DNA of 64,000 nt from NCBI GenBank assembly GCA_018675575.1, contig JABGXW010000099.1, positions 1 through 64,000 on the forward strand. Reading direction: 5' to 3'. Positions 8,135-17,671 of the stretch are shown here, piece by piece; the first letter of the stretch is position 1, and every line of letters starts with the position of its first letter. The position numbers were made by a program, and so were the translations under genes. Under the pieces are notes generated by a model. The model was not told where the DNA came from. It saw only the letters and a program-made list of their open reading frames with translations, and did no database searches. Source of the stretch: Bacteriovoracaceae bacterium (GTDB taxonomy: Bacteria; Bdellovibrionota; Bacteriovoracia; Bacteriovoracales; Bacteriovoracaceae).

Positions 8135-9295
8135 TTAGAACTTTGCTTTCAAAGTATCTAATAAGTTCAATCTTTCCCATGGAAGATCAATGTCTCTTCT
8201 TCCAAAATGCCCGTAAGCTGCTGTTTGAGCAAAGATAGGTGTTAACAGATCAAGCCTTGCGATAATTGCCTGTGGTCTCATATCAAAAACTTCATTAACT
8301 GCAGTATTAATTTTACCTAGATCGACAGTTTCTGTTCCATAGGTATCAACTAGGAATGACATTGGTTTTGCGACACCAATAGCGTAAGCAACTTGAACTA
8401 AGGCCTTCTCAGCTAGGCCAGCAGCAACAATATGCTTGGCAACTTGTCTTGTCGCATATGCACCAGATCTATCCACTTTAGACGCGTCTTTTCCTGAAAA
8501 TGCACCTCCGCCATGAGCGCCATGACCACCGTACGTATCAACAATTATTTTTCTTCCTGTGAGACCACAATCTCCCATAGGTCCACCAATAACAAATTTG
8601 CCTGTTGGGTTTACGTAGATGTTAGTTTTGTCGTCGATAAGATGTTCTGGAACTACTTTTCCTATAACTTCTGTTCTTATTACTTCTTCAATTGAAGGTA
8701 AAGAAAGGCCTTCCGCATGCTGAGTAGATACGACAATTGCGTCCAATCGACTAACTTTACCATTAATGTATTCTGCTGAAACTTGAGTTTTACCATCAGC
8801 TCTAAGTTCTGGGCAGACTCCATTTTTTCTTATCTCTGTAAGTTTTAAAGCTAGTTGATGTGATAGATCAGTAGTTAATGGCATAAATGTGTCTGTTTCA
8901 TTTACAGCATAACCAAACATTAATCCTTGATCACCAGCACCTTGCTCCTTATGTGTCCCCTGCCCAACGTTCACACCCTGCGCAATATGAGGAGATTGTT
9001 TATCAAGTGTAACCATAACAGCACAAGTATTTGCATCAAATCCTTTATCGGAATGGTCGTAACCAATATCTCTTATTTTTTGACGTACAACATCTTGAAA
9101 ATCAATTTGTGCTTTTGATGTGATTTCCCCACCTAAAACGACAAGTCCTGTAGTAATCATTGTCTCACAGGCAACTCGAGAGTTTGGATCTTGAGATAAA
9201 ATAGCATCTAAAATACTATCAGAAATTTGATCTGCCATTTTATCAGGGTGACCTTCAGTAACAGACTCTGATGTAAAAATATAATCTTTAAGCAT
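8135..9295 (-). CDS. metK: S-adenosylmethionine synthase MetK
   Basis: MetK makes S-adenosylmethionine from methionine and ATP in the cytoplasm. The 386-residue protein matches the normal length and shows the family signatures: [20 protein letters not shown] (residues 7-26), the ATP-binding [12 protein letters not shown] (about 118-129), and the phosphate-binding loop [19 protein letters not shown] (about 262-280). A GGAG lies six bases before the ATG. A TATAAT-like -10 (9326-9331, minus strand) lies about 30 bases upstream of the start. I see no SAM riboswitch fold in the 108-base leader. The gene is probably monocistronic, ended by the hairpin at 8084-8113. Confidence 0.97.
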   Translation of the reverse strand: MLKDYIFTSESVTEGHPDKMADQISDSILDAILSQDPNSRVACETMITTGLVVLGGEITSKAQIDFQDVVRQKIRDIGYDHSDKGFDANTCAVMVTLDKQSPHIAQGVNVGQGTHKEQGAGDQGLMFGYAVNETDTFMPLTTDLSHQLALKLTEIRKNGVCPELRADGKTQVSAEYINGKVSRLDAIVVSTQHAEGLSLPSIEEVIRTEVIGKVVPEHLIDDKTNIYVNPTGKFVIGGPMGDCGLTGRKIIVDTYGGHGAHGGGAFSGKDASKVDRSGAYATRQVAKHIVAAGLAEKALVQVAYAIGVAKPMSFLVDTYGTETVDLGKINTAVNEVFDMRPQAIIARLDLLTPIFAQTAAYGHFGRRDIDLPWERLNLLDTLKAKF

Positions 9296-9403
9296 TGCTA
9301 TACTCCATTTTTGAGATGATAATTCATTATAAATGCTTGCGTATACTACTTCAGGAAATTGTTTATAACAAGCGACAGAGACCTTTTAAGGTAATTAAAT
9401 ATG

Positions 9404-11125
9404 TTAACGCTTTCTAAAATAGCGAAAGAAATGGGGATTTCTATATTTAAAAAATTCTAATTTATGATCGGCTTTGACATAGACCTTTCCGTCGAAGGTC
9501 AATACTTTAAATTTGTGTCCCTTGTTATCAGTAAAATGGTAAAGATATTCGTAATTACCAGACTTATATAGTTTTTTTAAAGAATTATTATTGCGTGCCC
9601 TAAGACCTGGCCTCTCTGCTAAAGGTTCGAACCGACTCCATATTTTCGCCATATCGATCCTTCCAAGCATCGAATGTCTTGAAAAGTAACGAACTGCCTT
9701 AAAGTTATAATTTGGTTTTCTGAGTAAATCATAAGCCATTTTTAAGTTATTAGCTCTAATAAATATTCCATGCTTTGTCATTACAGGACAAAAAATCCGA
9801 ACATTGCCTCCTATAAAATAATAAGTAAAAGAAAATTCCCCCTCTTTAAAAAGTACGTTTAACCAGGGATTAGTTTTTATGGTCTGGTTTTTTTTAGACA
9901 AATAAGGAAAAAGAGAATCGGTTATGGGAATTGAATTGTATGCTTCAAGATTTAGTCTATTGATAACAACTTGTGCAACATCTCTTCGCTCCAAAGCGTC
10001 TCTACCATCTAGGCCACCCACTTCATTATAAAGAATTGTATCTAGTACAAATAAAGCTCTTAGTTCCTCGGGTTGATGTTTCCAAAAATTATAAGTTTCA
10101 GCTTGTTTTTTTAGTGAGTATTTTTTTAGATTTAGTCTGGCCTCGTCTTTCTTTTTCAGTAATTCTACTGCGTTGACAATAGTACCTCCAATTTTTATTT
10201 TATCTTGTTTTAAGGACTTGTAATATTCAATCATTCGGCTAGTTCTACCTGCCCACTCGTCGATTCGTCGCTCGAGAGCTTGACCTCCCTTTTCAAGATG
10301 AAAGAGTAATGCCTCTAATACAAAATTTAAGTCATAACGAAGATTTTCAGAGAGTAGATCCCTTTCTTTATTCATTTCTAAAGCAGTTGTATCAATTGCT
10401 GCCCTTAGAAAGGTATCCGAGCCTGAGAGATTTGGATTATGAGCGCCATCTTGAACTATCTTTCTATAAAAGTAGACCTCGTTTGCTTTTATATTTTTAG
10501 CAATTGTATCTCTTTTTTTATTTTTGTCATATGTTAGTCTAAGATCAAAATGATCAATTGGGTGACGATAAGAAAGCAAAAAAGGTATCTTCTTCAACAA
10601 TAATTTAAAGTTGTTTCTAAAGTTTATAAATAAATATTTAGATCTCATTCTCGCTCTCTCTTTGCCTACTGAAGAGTCAGATTCAAAAAACTGTCGTTTA
10701 TATTCTAATAATTGTTTTATTACATCTTGAAAGTCTTTTACTTCTTTAATTTCTTTTTCAAATTTTTTATTTTTGGAAATTTCTATTTTTAGGTGTTGTA
10801 TCCATTTTCTTTTGCGTTCAAGTTCAGGAATAAATCTATTCACAGTTACGAGATCTAATTTTTTATTGATTTTAGACGGTACATAGAAGCCATTGCCACT
10901 AAATTGTCCCATATACTTCCAAAATAGAGACTCTGTATCAGGAGTACAAAGAACTTTAGAATACTTTTTTAACACTTTATTATATTGAGCGAGTGTAGAT
11001 CTTTTATTTTTTTTAAATTTAACAATTGAGTTTAACCCTTGAGAAGTATGACTATTAGAGGAAGCAGGCTGTGAAATGCCAAGCATACATATAATAATGA
11101 CCAATTGAAATATTAATCGTTTCAT
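9404..11125 (-). CDS. Secreted protein with possible SleB-like cell-wall hydrolase domain
   Basis: This 573-residue protein starts with a signal peptide (1-23, ending PASS). A long, charged, mostly helical region (about 35-340) follows, rich in Lys/Arg/Glu. The C-terminal part (about 350-520) resembles the SleB/Hydrolase_2 fold in order of motifs: LDTILYNEVGG with the candidate catalytic Glu, then VAQVVINRLN, EFSFTYYF and an aromatic VRYFSRHS segment. The match is by eye and weak. Its ATG overlaps the mpl stop by four bases (ATGA), indicating translational coupling to a peptidoglycan-recycling enzyme, which supports a murein role. The exact activity is unproven. Confidence 0.7.
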   Translation of the reverse strand: MKRLIFQLVIIICMLGISQPASSNSHTSQGLNSIVKFKKNKRSTLAQYNKVLKKYSKVLCTPDTESLFWKYMGQFSGNGFYVPSKINKKLDLVTVNRFIPELERKRKWIQHLKIEISKNKKFEKEIKEVKDFQDVIKQLLEYKRQFFESDSSVGKERARMRSKYLFINFRNNFKLLLKKIPFLLSYRHPIDHFDLRLTYDKNKKRDTIAKNIKANEVYFYRKIVQDGAHNPNLSGSDTFLRAAIDTTALEMNKERDLLSENLRYDLNFVLEALLFHLEKGGQALERRIDEWAGRTSRMIEYYKSLKQDKIKIGGTIVNAVELLKKKDEARLNLKKYSLKKQAETYNFWKHQPEELRALFVLDTILYNEVGGLDGRDALERRDVAQVVINRLNLEAYNSIPITDSLFPYLSKKNQTIKTNPWLNVLFKEGEFSFTYYFIGGNVRIFCPVMTKHGIFIRANNLKMAYDLLRKPNYNFKAVRYFSRHSMLGRIDMAKIWSRFEPLAERPGLRARNNNSLKKLYKSGNYEYLYHFTDNKGHKFKVLTFDGKVYVKADHKLEFFKYRNPHFFRYFRKR

Positions 11126-12570
11126 CGAGAAGGCTTCTCTAATTCATCTACAAATGAAGATTGCCAAAGACCTAGGCATGTTCCGTTACTAAGGATCAGA
11201 ATTACATTTTCACTTCCTTTATATTTACTTAATTCCGCTAATAATTCAACGAGATTATTTATTATTTTTGCGGGAGTATTACATCTCTCTAAATCTAAAA
11301 CCATTTTTGTTAAATCTAGATTTTCTGCACCCTTTGCTGTTGTTGCACGTGGAAGCTTTGTGACAAAAACCTCATCCGCAATGTTTAAAGAAGTTGTAAA
11401 TTCTGCTTGGAAAATTGAAGATCTCGCTGTAGCTGAATTTGGCTCCATTACAACGATTAGTTTTTTGTTTGGATAGTTATCTTTAATGGCCAAAATTGTT
11501 ACCTCTACAGCTTTTGGATGATGAGCAAAATCATCTATAACAACAGATTTTCCAAACTGTCCTCTAAATTCCTGTCTACGTTTAACCAATGACAAAAAGT
11601 TTACAGAGCTTTTTATTTTTTCTTGTGGAATACCTTCAGAGAGAGCAAAGATAATTCCGGAGGTAATATTCAAAATATTATGATTTCCGATGATATTTGT
11701 TTTAAACGGGATGATTTCGCCCTTGTATCTAACATCAAATAGAGTTTTATTATTTTCAATCCTTATATTTGTTGGACCCATCTCAGTTTTGTTGCCATAA
11801 AAAATCAGTTCATTCACTGATATCTCGGAAGCAAGATTCTCATTTTCAATATAATCTTGGCAAAAAATATATCTCCCCTTAACCTGAACAAACAACTCTC
11901 TAAACTCATCTTTTATTTGCTCTATGTTTTCAAATATATCAGCGTGGTCATATTCTAGACTTGTTAAAATCAGATGATCCATACTATACAATCTGAACTT
12001 TGAGATCTTTTCGAAATAAGCAGAGTCATATTCATCGCTTTCAATAAAAAAGTAACTTCCATCCCCAAGTCTCGATGGAGCTCTTCCCTCCATGACTCCT
12101 CCTATGAAGTAACCAGGAGTCATTCCCATATTTTCAAACATTTGAGTTAAGAAATAAGTTGTTGTCGTTTTACCGTGAGTTCCAGTAATTCCTACGACAT
12201 TCTGATCACATAATACCAACGCACCTAACGCTCCAGGGAAGGAGATATATTTGGTCCCACAGGATTCTATTATTTTTGCATCATCACTATCTCTTGGTAC
12301 AACATTGCCCACAACAATAAGATCAAATTCTTTAAGATAATTAGAATCCATCTCAGTTAAGTTTAATGTTTTTATCCCTGTCGTTTCTAAGTACTGACTC
12401 ATAGGTGGATAAAACTTATTGTCCCCCCCTTCAATGTCAAACCCTTGCCCTTTGAGAAGACAAGCACAAGCGCCCATTCCTGTTCCACAAATTCTATAAA
12501 AAAAGATTCTCTTTATATCTGATTTATTTTCTTTTAATTCTTCAAAACTCATCTTATTTTCTAGATTCAT
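11122..12570 (-). CDS. mpl: UDP-N-acetylmuramate:tripeptide ligase Mpl
   Basis: Mpl joins recycled L-Ala-gamma-D-Glu-meso-Dap tripeptide to UDP-MurNAc, returning turnover products to peptidoglycan synthesis in the cytoplasm. The 482-residue protein has the Mur-ligase layout: an N-terminal UDP-binding domain starting with FFYRICGTGMGACACLL, an ATP-binding loop GITGTHGKTTTTYF (about 129-142), a central ligase domain with IESDEYDSAYF and the YDHADIF element, and a C-terminal domain with DDFAHHPKAVEVT. These motifs favour Mpl over MurC. AAGGTAG precedes the ATG. It overlaps the downstream putative wall-hydrolase gene by four bases. Confidence 0.92.
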   Translation of the reverse strand: MNLENKMSFEELKENKSDIKRIFFYRICGTGMGACACLLKGQGFDIEGGDNKFYPPMSQYLETTGIKTLNLTEMDSNYLKEFDLIVVGNVVPRDSDDAKIIESCGTKYISFPGALGALVLCDQNVVGITGTHGKTTTTYFLTQMFENMGMTPGYFIGGVMEGRAPSRLGDGSYFFIESDEYDSAYFEKISKFRLYSMDHLILTSLEYDHADIFENIEQIKDEFRELFVQVKGRYIFCQDYIENENLASEISVNELIFYGNKTEMGPTNIRIENNKTLFDVRYKGEIIPFKTNIIGNHNILNITSGIIFALSEGIPQEKIKSSVNFLSLVKRRQEFRGQFGKSVVIDDFAHHPKAVEVTILAIKDNYPNKKLIVVMEPNSATARSSIFQAEFTTSLNIADEVFVTKLPRATTAKGAENLDLTKMVLDLERCNTPAKIINNLVELLAELSKYKGSENVILILSNGTCLGLWQSSFVDELEKPSR

Positions 12571-12667
12571 ATAACTACCTTAAAGCTAACCTTAGATATT
12601 TTTACTACATAAATATTCTAACAATTCATTAGATTTAGAACAATGGGAGTAATCTCTAATTAGAATA

Positions 12668-13564
12668 TTATAGTATGAGGGCGCCAACTTCTTTTCTAAT
12701 TTCATCTAAGCCTTTTTTGTCATACCAATAGTTTTTGGTTGCATTTGAGAGAACTACAGACCCTTTCTTCTTTTCAAGGTCTATCCACATTGAAGTTCCT
12801 GTAAATCCCAGGTGACCAAAAGTTCTAAGCGATGCACTTGGTCCGGCGAGACTACTAGTCTGATCAGTTACACGATCCCAACCGGCAATAAACCTTCTGT
12901 TTTGATCAAGGTTATCAAACTCTTCATTCATTTTATCAATGAGATGATTATTCTTATTCAAAGTCAGTAGACATCTCGACACACCTTTAATGGTCCCAAA
13001 AAGCCCTGCATGAGATACCTTTTCCCCAATAACAAATGCATTATCATCATGAACCTGACCGGATATTGGATTTCCATTTCGCGTGCCTGTTTCAGGACAA
13101 AAAAGGCCTTCCTTTAATTCCAGCCAATTTAATACTTCGTCATCAAAATATTCTGAGCAATACTCGTAAAATGGCATTTTAGTCTTGGCCTCAATTTCAA
13201 GCATCAGTCTTAACGCTGAAAAATCAGAGTAGATATCCTTATCCGATTCTTTAATTTTGTAATTTAGTAATTGTTCTGCCCAATTCTGATCTAAACGTCC
13301 CCATGAAGGCAGCCCAGCTCTATGATTCAATAATAATTTCATCTTTTCATCGAAGATTTCTGGTTTTAACAAATATGTTGCAGCAAGGGTCAATGGCTTG
13401 GTTAGACTGGCAAGATCAAAATATATTTTTTTTTTTGTTAATTTATTTTCTTGAATACATACAGTGTCAAATGTTCCATCTTGGAAATCAATCTCACTAA
13501 TGGCCAAACAATCAAAGTGTTGCTTTTTTAAAAGTTCTTCAACTTTTTCTATGATTTTTTTCAT
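12668..13564 (-). CDS. Serine beta-lactamase-like hydrolase
   Basis: The 298-residue protein belongs to the penicillin-binding/class C beta-lactamase-like serine hydrolases. The SxxK nucleophile motif is in FDLASLTKPLT (about 50-60), the YxN-like element is YSDFSALR (about 121-128), and HLGFTGTSMWID (about 255-266) fits the third active-site motif. No signal peptide is visible, so it may be cytoplasmic, unlike most penicillin-binding proteins; substrate is unknown. The frame extends to 13609, but the ATG at 13564 with AGGCAG upstream is preferred, which still overlaps the ppdK stop region only by nine bases or fewer of leader. It is probably co-transcribed with ppdK. Confidence 0.78.
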   Translation of the reverse strand: MKKIIEKVEELLKKQHFDCLAISEIDFQDGTFDTVCIQENKLTKKKIYFDLASLTKPLTLAATYLLKPEIFDEKMKLLLNHRAGLPSWGRLDQNWAEQLLNYKIKESDKDIYSDFSALRLMLEIEAKTKMPFYEYCSEYFDDEVLNWLELKEGLFCPETGTRNGNPISGQVHDDNAFVIGEKVSHAGLFGTIKGVSRCLLTLNKNNHLIDKMNEEFDNLDQNRRFIAGWDRVTDQTSSLAGPSASLRTFGHLGFTGTSMWIDLEKKKGSVVLSNATKNYWYDKKGLDEIRKEVGALIL

Positions 13565-13571
13565 CTGCCTA

Positions 13572-16229
13572 TTATGACAGAGCTGATTGGGCTGCGGCAA
13601 GTCGGGCAACGGGTACCCTAAACGGAGAGCAACTCACATAATCAAGACCAATTTTATGGAAAAAATGGATCGATCGAGGGTCGCCTCCATGCTCTCCACA
13701 TATACCTATATGCATCGAAGGATTCACCTTTTTGCCCTCTTTTTTTGCATGCTCTACTAAAAATCCAACCCCAGATTGATCTAGAGAAACGAATGGATCT
13801 TCCACAAGAACTCCTTTACCTATATATTCTGGTAAGAACTTTGACGCATCGTCACGCGATAATCCATAGGTTGTTTGAGTCAGATCATTTGTTCCAAATG
13901 AAAAAAAGTCTGCATAAGCGGCAAACTCACTGGCCATGATGGCAGCTCGAGGAAGCTCTATCATTGTTCCCACTTTATATTTTATTTTATCCTGAGCTTC
14001 TTCAAGAACCCGATCTATCTCCTCTACTACGAGTTTCCGTAAATAACTTAATTCATAATCAACAGAAACGAGTGGAATCATAATTTCAGGATTTACTGAA
14101 ACACCATTTTTCTTGCACTCAATAGCAGCTTCCATAATAGATCTCGCTTGCATGAGATATATTTCGGGATAAGTAATACCAAGTCGACAACCTCGATGAC
14201 CCAGCATGGGATTAAATTCATGTAGCGAATCACATCTCTCCTTAACTTGCTTTAATTCAAGTCCAAGGTAGCTTGCTAACTCCTGCAAATCTTCTTCAGT
14301 ATGAGGTAAGAATTCATGAAGAGGTGGATCCAATAACCTAATATTAATAGGCTTGCCTGCCATTTCGGTAAAAATCCCCTTAAAGTCTTCTTTTTGAAAA
14401 GGTTTAAGTTTTTCTAGAGCTTTCTCTCTGTCTACTCGAGTTGCAGCAAAAATCATCTCACGAACGGCCAATATTCTCTCCGCTTCAAAAAACATATGCT
14501 CTGTTCTACATAATCCAATTCCCTCTGCTCCAAACTCCAGAGCGATCCTTGTATCTTCAGCATTATCCGCATTGGTTCTTACCTTGAGAATTCTAAACTC
14601 ATCTGCCCAGCCCATAAATTTTGAAAAGTTTTGAGAAAAGTCTGCTGCAATAGTAGCCACCTCTCCCTCCATTACTTCTCCTGTTGCGCCATCAATAGTT
14701 AACAAGTCTTCCTCTTGATATTGTTTTCTATTAACCGTTAAGATATTGTTTTTACTGTCAATTAAAAGGATACTGCAGCCAGCAACACAAGGTTTTCCCA
14801 TTCCTCTAGCAACGACTGCTGCGTGAGAAGTCATTCCCCCTCTTGCAGTCAGAATTCCCTGAGAAGCTACCATTCCAGCAATATCTTCAGGAGATGTCTC
14901 TTGCCGAACAAGTATGACTTTTTGCCCCTCCAAGTTCAGTTCATGCGCTCTTTCTGACGTAAAAACAATCTTTCCGCATGCCGCTCCAGGACTCGCAGGA
15001 AGTCCTATCGCTATAACATTCTTGGTGGCCTTAGGGTCTAACCGAGGATGTAATAATTGGTTTAAGTCTTCTGGCTCAACCTTCATAATAGCTTCTTCTT
15101 TTTTCAAAATATCTTCGTCAACTAAGTCAACGGCAATATTTATTGCCGCAGCAGCAGTACGTTTACCATTTCTAGTTTGCAAAATATAAAGTTTACCTTT
15201 TTCAATTGTAAATTCTATATCTTGCATGTCTTTATAATGCTCTTCGAGTTTCTTATAGACTGTTGTGAGTTCAAAAAAAGAATCAGGCATTAATTCCTCT
15301 AAGGTCTTAAATGTTTTATTAGAAACATTTTTTGATTCATTATTGATAGGTCCTGGAGTTCTTATTCCAGCAACAACATCTTCCCCCTGAGCATTTACAA
15401 GATATTCTCCAAAAAATCTCTTAGCTCCAGTACTCGGATCCCTGGTAAAACAAACACCTGTAGCAGAGTCATCACCCATATTGCCAAATACCATCGCTTG
15501 AACATTAACCGCCGTTCCCCAGTCATGCGAGAAATGGTTTAAATCCCTGTACTTTGTGGCCCTAGGATTATCCCAGCTATCAAATACTGCAGAGACTGCA
15601 AGCCATAATTGCTCCATAGGATCTTCAGGAAAGGATAATCCGCTTTCTTCGAGTATTATTTTTTTAAATACACTAACTAACTCTTCTAAATCTTCAGCAG
15701 TTAATTCAGTATCTTCACTTACCCCTCTAGCTTCCTTCAGGTCTTCCAAAGTTGATTCAAGCATGGAGACGTTGAAACCCATGATAACATTGGCGTACAT
15801 TTGAATAAATCTTCTATATGAGTCCCAAGCAAATCTATGATTATTTGATAGTTTTCCAATGGCCTTAACTGTCTTATCGTTCATACCAAGATTTAGCACA
15901 GTATCCATCATGCCTGGCATGGAAACTCTGGCCCCTGAACGGACAGAGAATAGCAAAGGGTTTTGATCATCTCCAAACTTTTTATTAGTTATTTCTTCAA
16001 CTTGTTTTAAAGCAGCGACTATTTGCTCTTTTATTTTATCTGATATCTGATTATTAACGACATAATCTAAACAGGCTTCTGTGGTTACAGTGAATCCTGG
16101 GGGAACTGCAAGACCTAAGACTGACATCTCGGCGAGGTTTGCACCCTTACCACCCAATAGATTCTTCATCGATCTATCACCTTCAGTCTTTTTATTACTA
16201 AAACTATATACCCACTTAGTTGAACTCAT
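13572..16229 (-). CDS. ppdK: Pyruvate, phosphate dikinase
   Basis: PpdK reversibly converts pyruvate, ATP and phosphate to phosphoenolpyruvate, AMP and pyrophosphate, linking glycolysis and gluconeogenesis. The 885-residue length is typical. The N-terminal ATP-grasp domain begins LLGGKGANLAEMS. The swivelling phospho-His domain carries GGMTSHAAVVARGMGKPC with the catalytic His (about residue 470). The C-terminal PEP/pyruvate barrel has GTNDLTQTTYG and the catalytic Cys in HIGICGEHGGDP. All key motifs are intact. GAGAGGAAAAC precedes the ATG. It lies 33 bases after the glycyl-tRNA synthetase gene and just before a serine hydrolase gene. Confidence 0.97.
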   Translation of the reverse strand: MSSTKWVYSFSNKKTEGDRSMKNLLGGKGANLAEMSVLGLAVPPGFTVTTEACLDYVVNNQISDKIKEQIVAALKQVEEITNKKFGDDQNPLLFSVRSGARVSMPGMMDTVLNLGMNDKTVKAIGKLSNNHRFAWDSYRRFIQMYANVIMGFNVSMLESTLEDLKEARGVSEDTELTAEDLEELVSVFKKIILEESGLSFPEDPMEQLWLAVSAVFDSWDNPRATKYRDLNHFSHDWGTAVNVQAMVFGNMGDDSATGVCFTRDPSTGAKRFFGEYLVNAQGEDVVAGIRTPGPINNESKNVSNKTFKTLEELMPDSFFELTTVYKKLEEHYKDMQDIEFTIEKGKLYILQTRNGKRTAAAAINIAVDLVDEDILKKEEAIMKVEPEDLNQLLHPRLDPKATKNVIAIGLPASPGAACGKIVFTSERAHELNLEGQKVILVRQETSPEDIAGMVASQGILTARGGMTSHAAVVARGMGKPCVAGCSILLIDSKNNILTVNRKQYQEEDLLTIDGATGEVMEGEVATIAADFSQNFSKFMGWADEFRILKVRTNADNAEDTRIALEFGAEGIGLCRTEHMFFEAERILAVREMIFAATRVDREKALEKLKPFQKEDFKGIFTEMAGKPINIRLLDPPLHEFLPHTEEDLQELASYLGLELKQVKERCDSLHEFNPMLGHRGCRLGITYPEIYLMQARSIMEAAIECKKNGVSVNPEIMIPLVSVDYELSYLRKLVVEEIDRVLEEAQDKIKYKVGTMIELPRAAIMASEFAAYADFFSFGTNDLTQTTYGLSRDDASKFLPEYIGKGVLVEDPFVSLDQSGVGFLVEHAKKEGKKVNPSMHIGICGEHGGDPRSIHFFHKIGLDYVSCSPFRVPVARLAAAQSALS

Positions 16230-16262
16230 GTTTTCCTCTCTTTAGGTTTTTGTTTGAGTCTT

Positions 16263-17588
16263 TTAGAATTTCAATTTGTTTAATAAATAATTTTTTACTT
16301 GATCGATAGCGATTCGCTCTTGCGCCATTGTATCTCTACTTCTTATAGTAACTGAATCATCTTCTAATGAATCAAAATCATAGGTAATACAAAAAGGTGT
16401 TCCTATTTCGTCTTGACGACGATATCGTTTTCCAATGGAGCCTGAAACATCATACTCCGCCTTATAGTCTTGCTGTAAATCAGAGAATAGCTTTCTAGCA
16501 GGAGCATCAAGCACTTCTTTTTTAACCAAGGGTAAAACAGCTACTTTGATTGGGGCCAATTTTGGATGAAACTTTAAGACTACTCTTTCTTTCTCTTTAT
16601 CACCCTCATTTTCAATCCTGTAGGCATCACAAAGAATTGCAAGCAAGGATCTATCACAACCAACAGAAGTTTCTACAACGTAAGGAATGTATCTTTTGTT
16701 ATTATCAGCTTGATCAACATATTCTAATTTTTTACCAGAGAACTGTTGATGTTGAGTTAAATCAAAATCTGTTCTTGAATGAATTCCTTCTATCTCTCCC
16801 CAGCCATGAGGAAATTTGTATTCTATATCAATTGCTGCATCTGCATAATGAGCTAAATCATCAGGTCCATGTGGTTCCCAGCGAAGCATATCAGATCTAA
16901 GACCATTATCGAGATGCCACTTCCATCTTATTTCTTTCCATTCTTCCATTGCTTCTTTTTGAGTTCCTGGTTTTACAAAGTATTGCATTTCCATTTGTTC
17001 AAATTCTCTCGTTCTAAAAATAAAGTTTCCGGGGGTAATTTCATTTCTAAAAGCTTTTCCGATTTGAGAAATTCCAAATGGTAATTTCTTTCGCATTGTA
17101 GATTGAACATTTAAAAAGTTAACAAAAATTCCTTGTGCGGTTTCTGGTCTCAGATATACATCAGATGATGAATCTTCAACAGGTCCCATTCTTGTTTTAA
17201 ACATGAGATTAAAATCTCTTGCCTCAGTAAAAGAATCCTTTTCTCCACATTTTTGACAAGGCTTTGCAGTATCTATTTGGTCTTCACGGTAACGTTCCTT
17301 GCAATTCTTACAATCAATCATAGGATCATTGAATCCATCAACATGACCTGATGCTTTCCAAACAGTTGGATGCATAAAGATGGAAGCGTCAATTCCTACA
17401 ACATCTTCACGGTAAGTCATTGCTTTCCACCAAGAGTTTTTCACATTATTTTTAAGCTCTATTCCAAGAGGCCCATAATCCCAGCAAGATTGTAATCCGC
17501 CATATACTTCAGAACTTTGAAATATAAATCCTCTTCGTTTGCATAAACTGACAAGCTCGCTCATGTCTTTTAGGTTTGATTCAGACAT
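16263..17588 (-). CDS. glyQS: Glycyl-tRNA synthetase (single-chain, dimeric type)
   Basis: This class II aminoacyl-tRNA synthetase charges tRNA-Gly. It is the single-chain homodimeric type rather than the two-subunit glyQ/glyS type. Visible signatures are [18 protein letters not shown] near the N-terminus, a Cys-rich zinc-like insert (CKNCKERY and CQKCGEK), [12 protein letters not shown], motif 2 ([14 protein letters not shown]), [14 protein letters not shown] as motif 3, and a C-terminal anticodon-binding domain from about residue 345. The frame opens at 17600, but only the ATG at 17588 has a ribosome binding site (GGAG, six bases away), giving 441 residues. Confidence 0.95.
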   Translation of the reverse strand: MSESNLKDMSELVSLCKRRGFIFQSSEVYGGLQSCWDYGPLGIELKNNVKNSWWKAMTYREDVVGIDASIFMHPTVWKASGHVDGFNDPMIDCKNCKERYREDQIDTAKPCQKCGEKDSFTEARDFNLMFKTRMGPVEDSSSDVYLRPETAQGIFVNFLNVQSTMRKKLPFGISQIGKAFRNEITPGNFIFRTREFEQMEMQYFVKPGTQKEAMEEWKEIRWKWHLDNGLRSDMLRWEPHGPDDLAHYADAAIDIEYKFPHGWGEIEGIHSRTDFDLTQHQQFSGKKLEYVDQADNNKRYIPYVVETSVGCDRSLLAILCDAYRIENEGDKEKERVVLKFHPKLAPIKVAVLPLVKKEVLDAPARKLFSDLQQDYKAEYDVSGSIGKRYRRQDEIGTPFCITYDFDSLEDDSVTIRSRDTMAQERIAIDQVKNYLLNKLKF

Positions 17589-17671
17589 ACTGTGCTCCAT
17601 GTAATGACTGTAATTATGTGGGGAGATTGTATCCTAGGGGGCCTCGTCTGTAAGTTATATTTAAAAGAAGC

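Noticed and set aside
8513-8695. Plus-strand open frames opposite metK, ppdK, glyQS, lepA and similar genes
   Set aside because: They are shadow frames antisense to strong conserved genes, with Ser/Cys/Leu-rich composition and no ribosome binding sites.
9296-9403. Possible SAM riboswitch in the metK leader
   Set aside because: I looked for SAM-I, SAM-II and SMK-like stems and conserved cores and found none; the leader is short and AT-rich.
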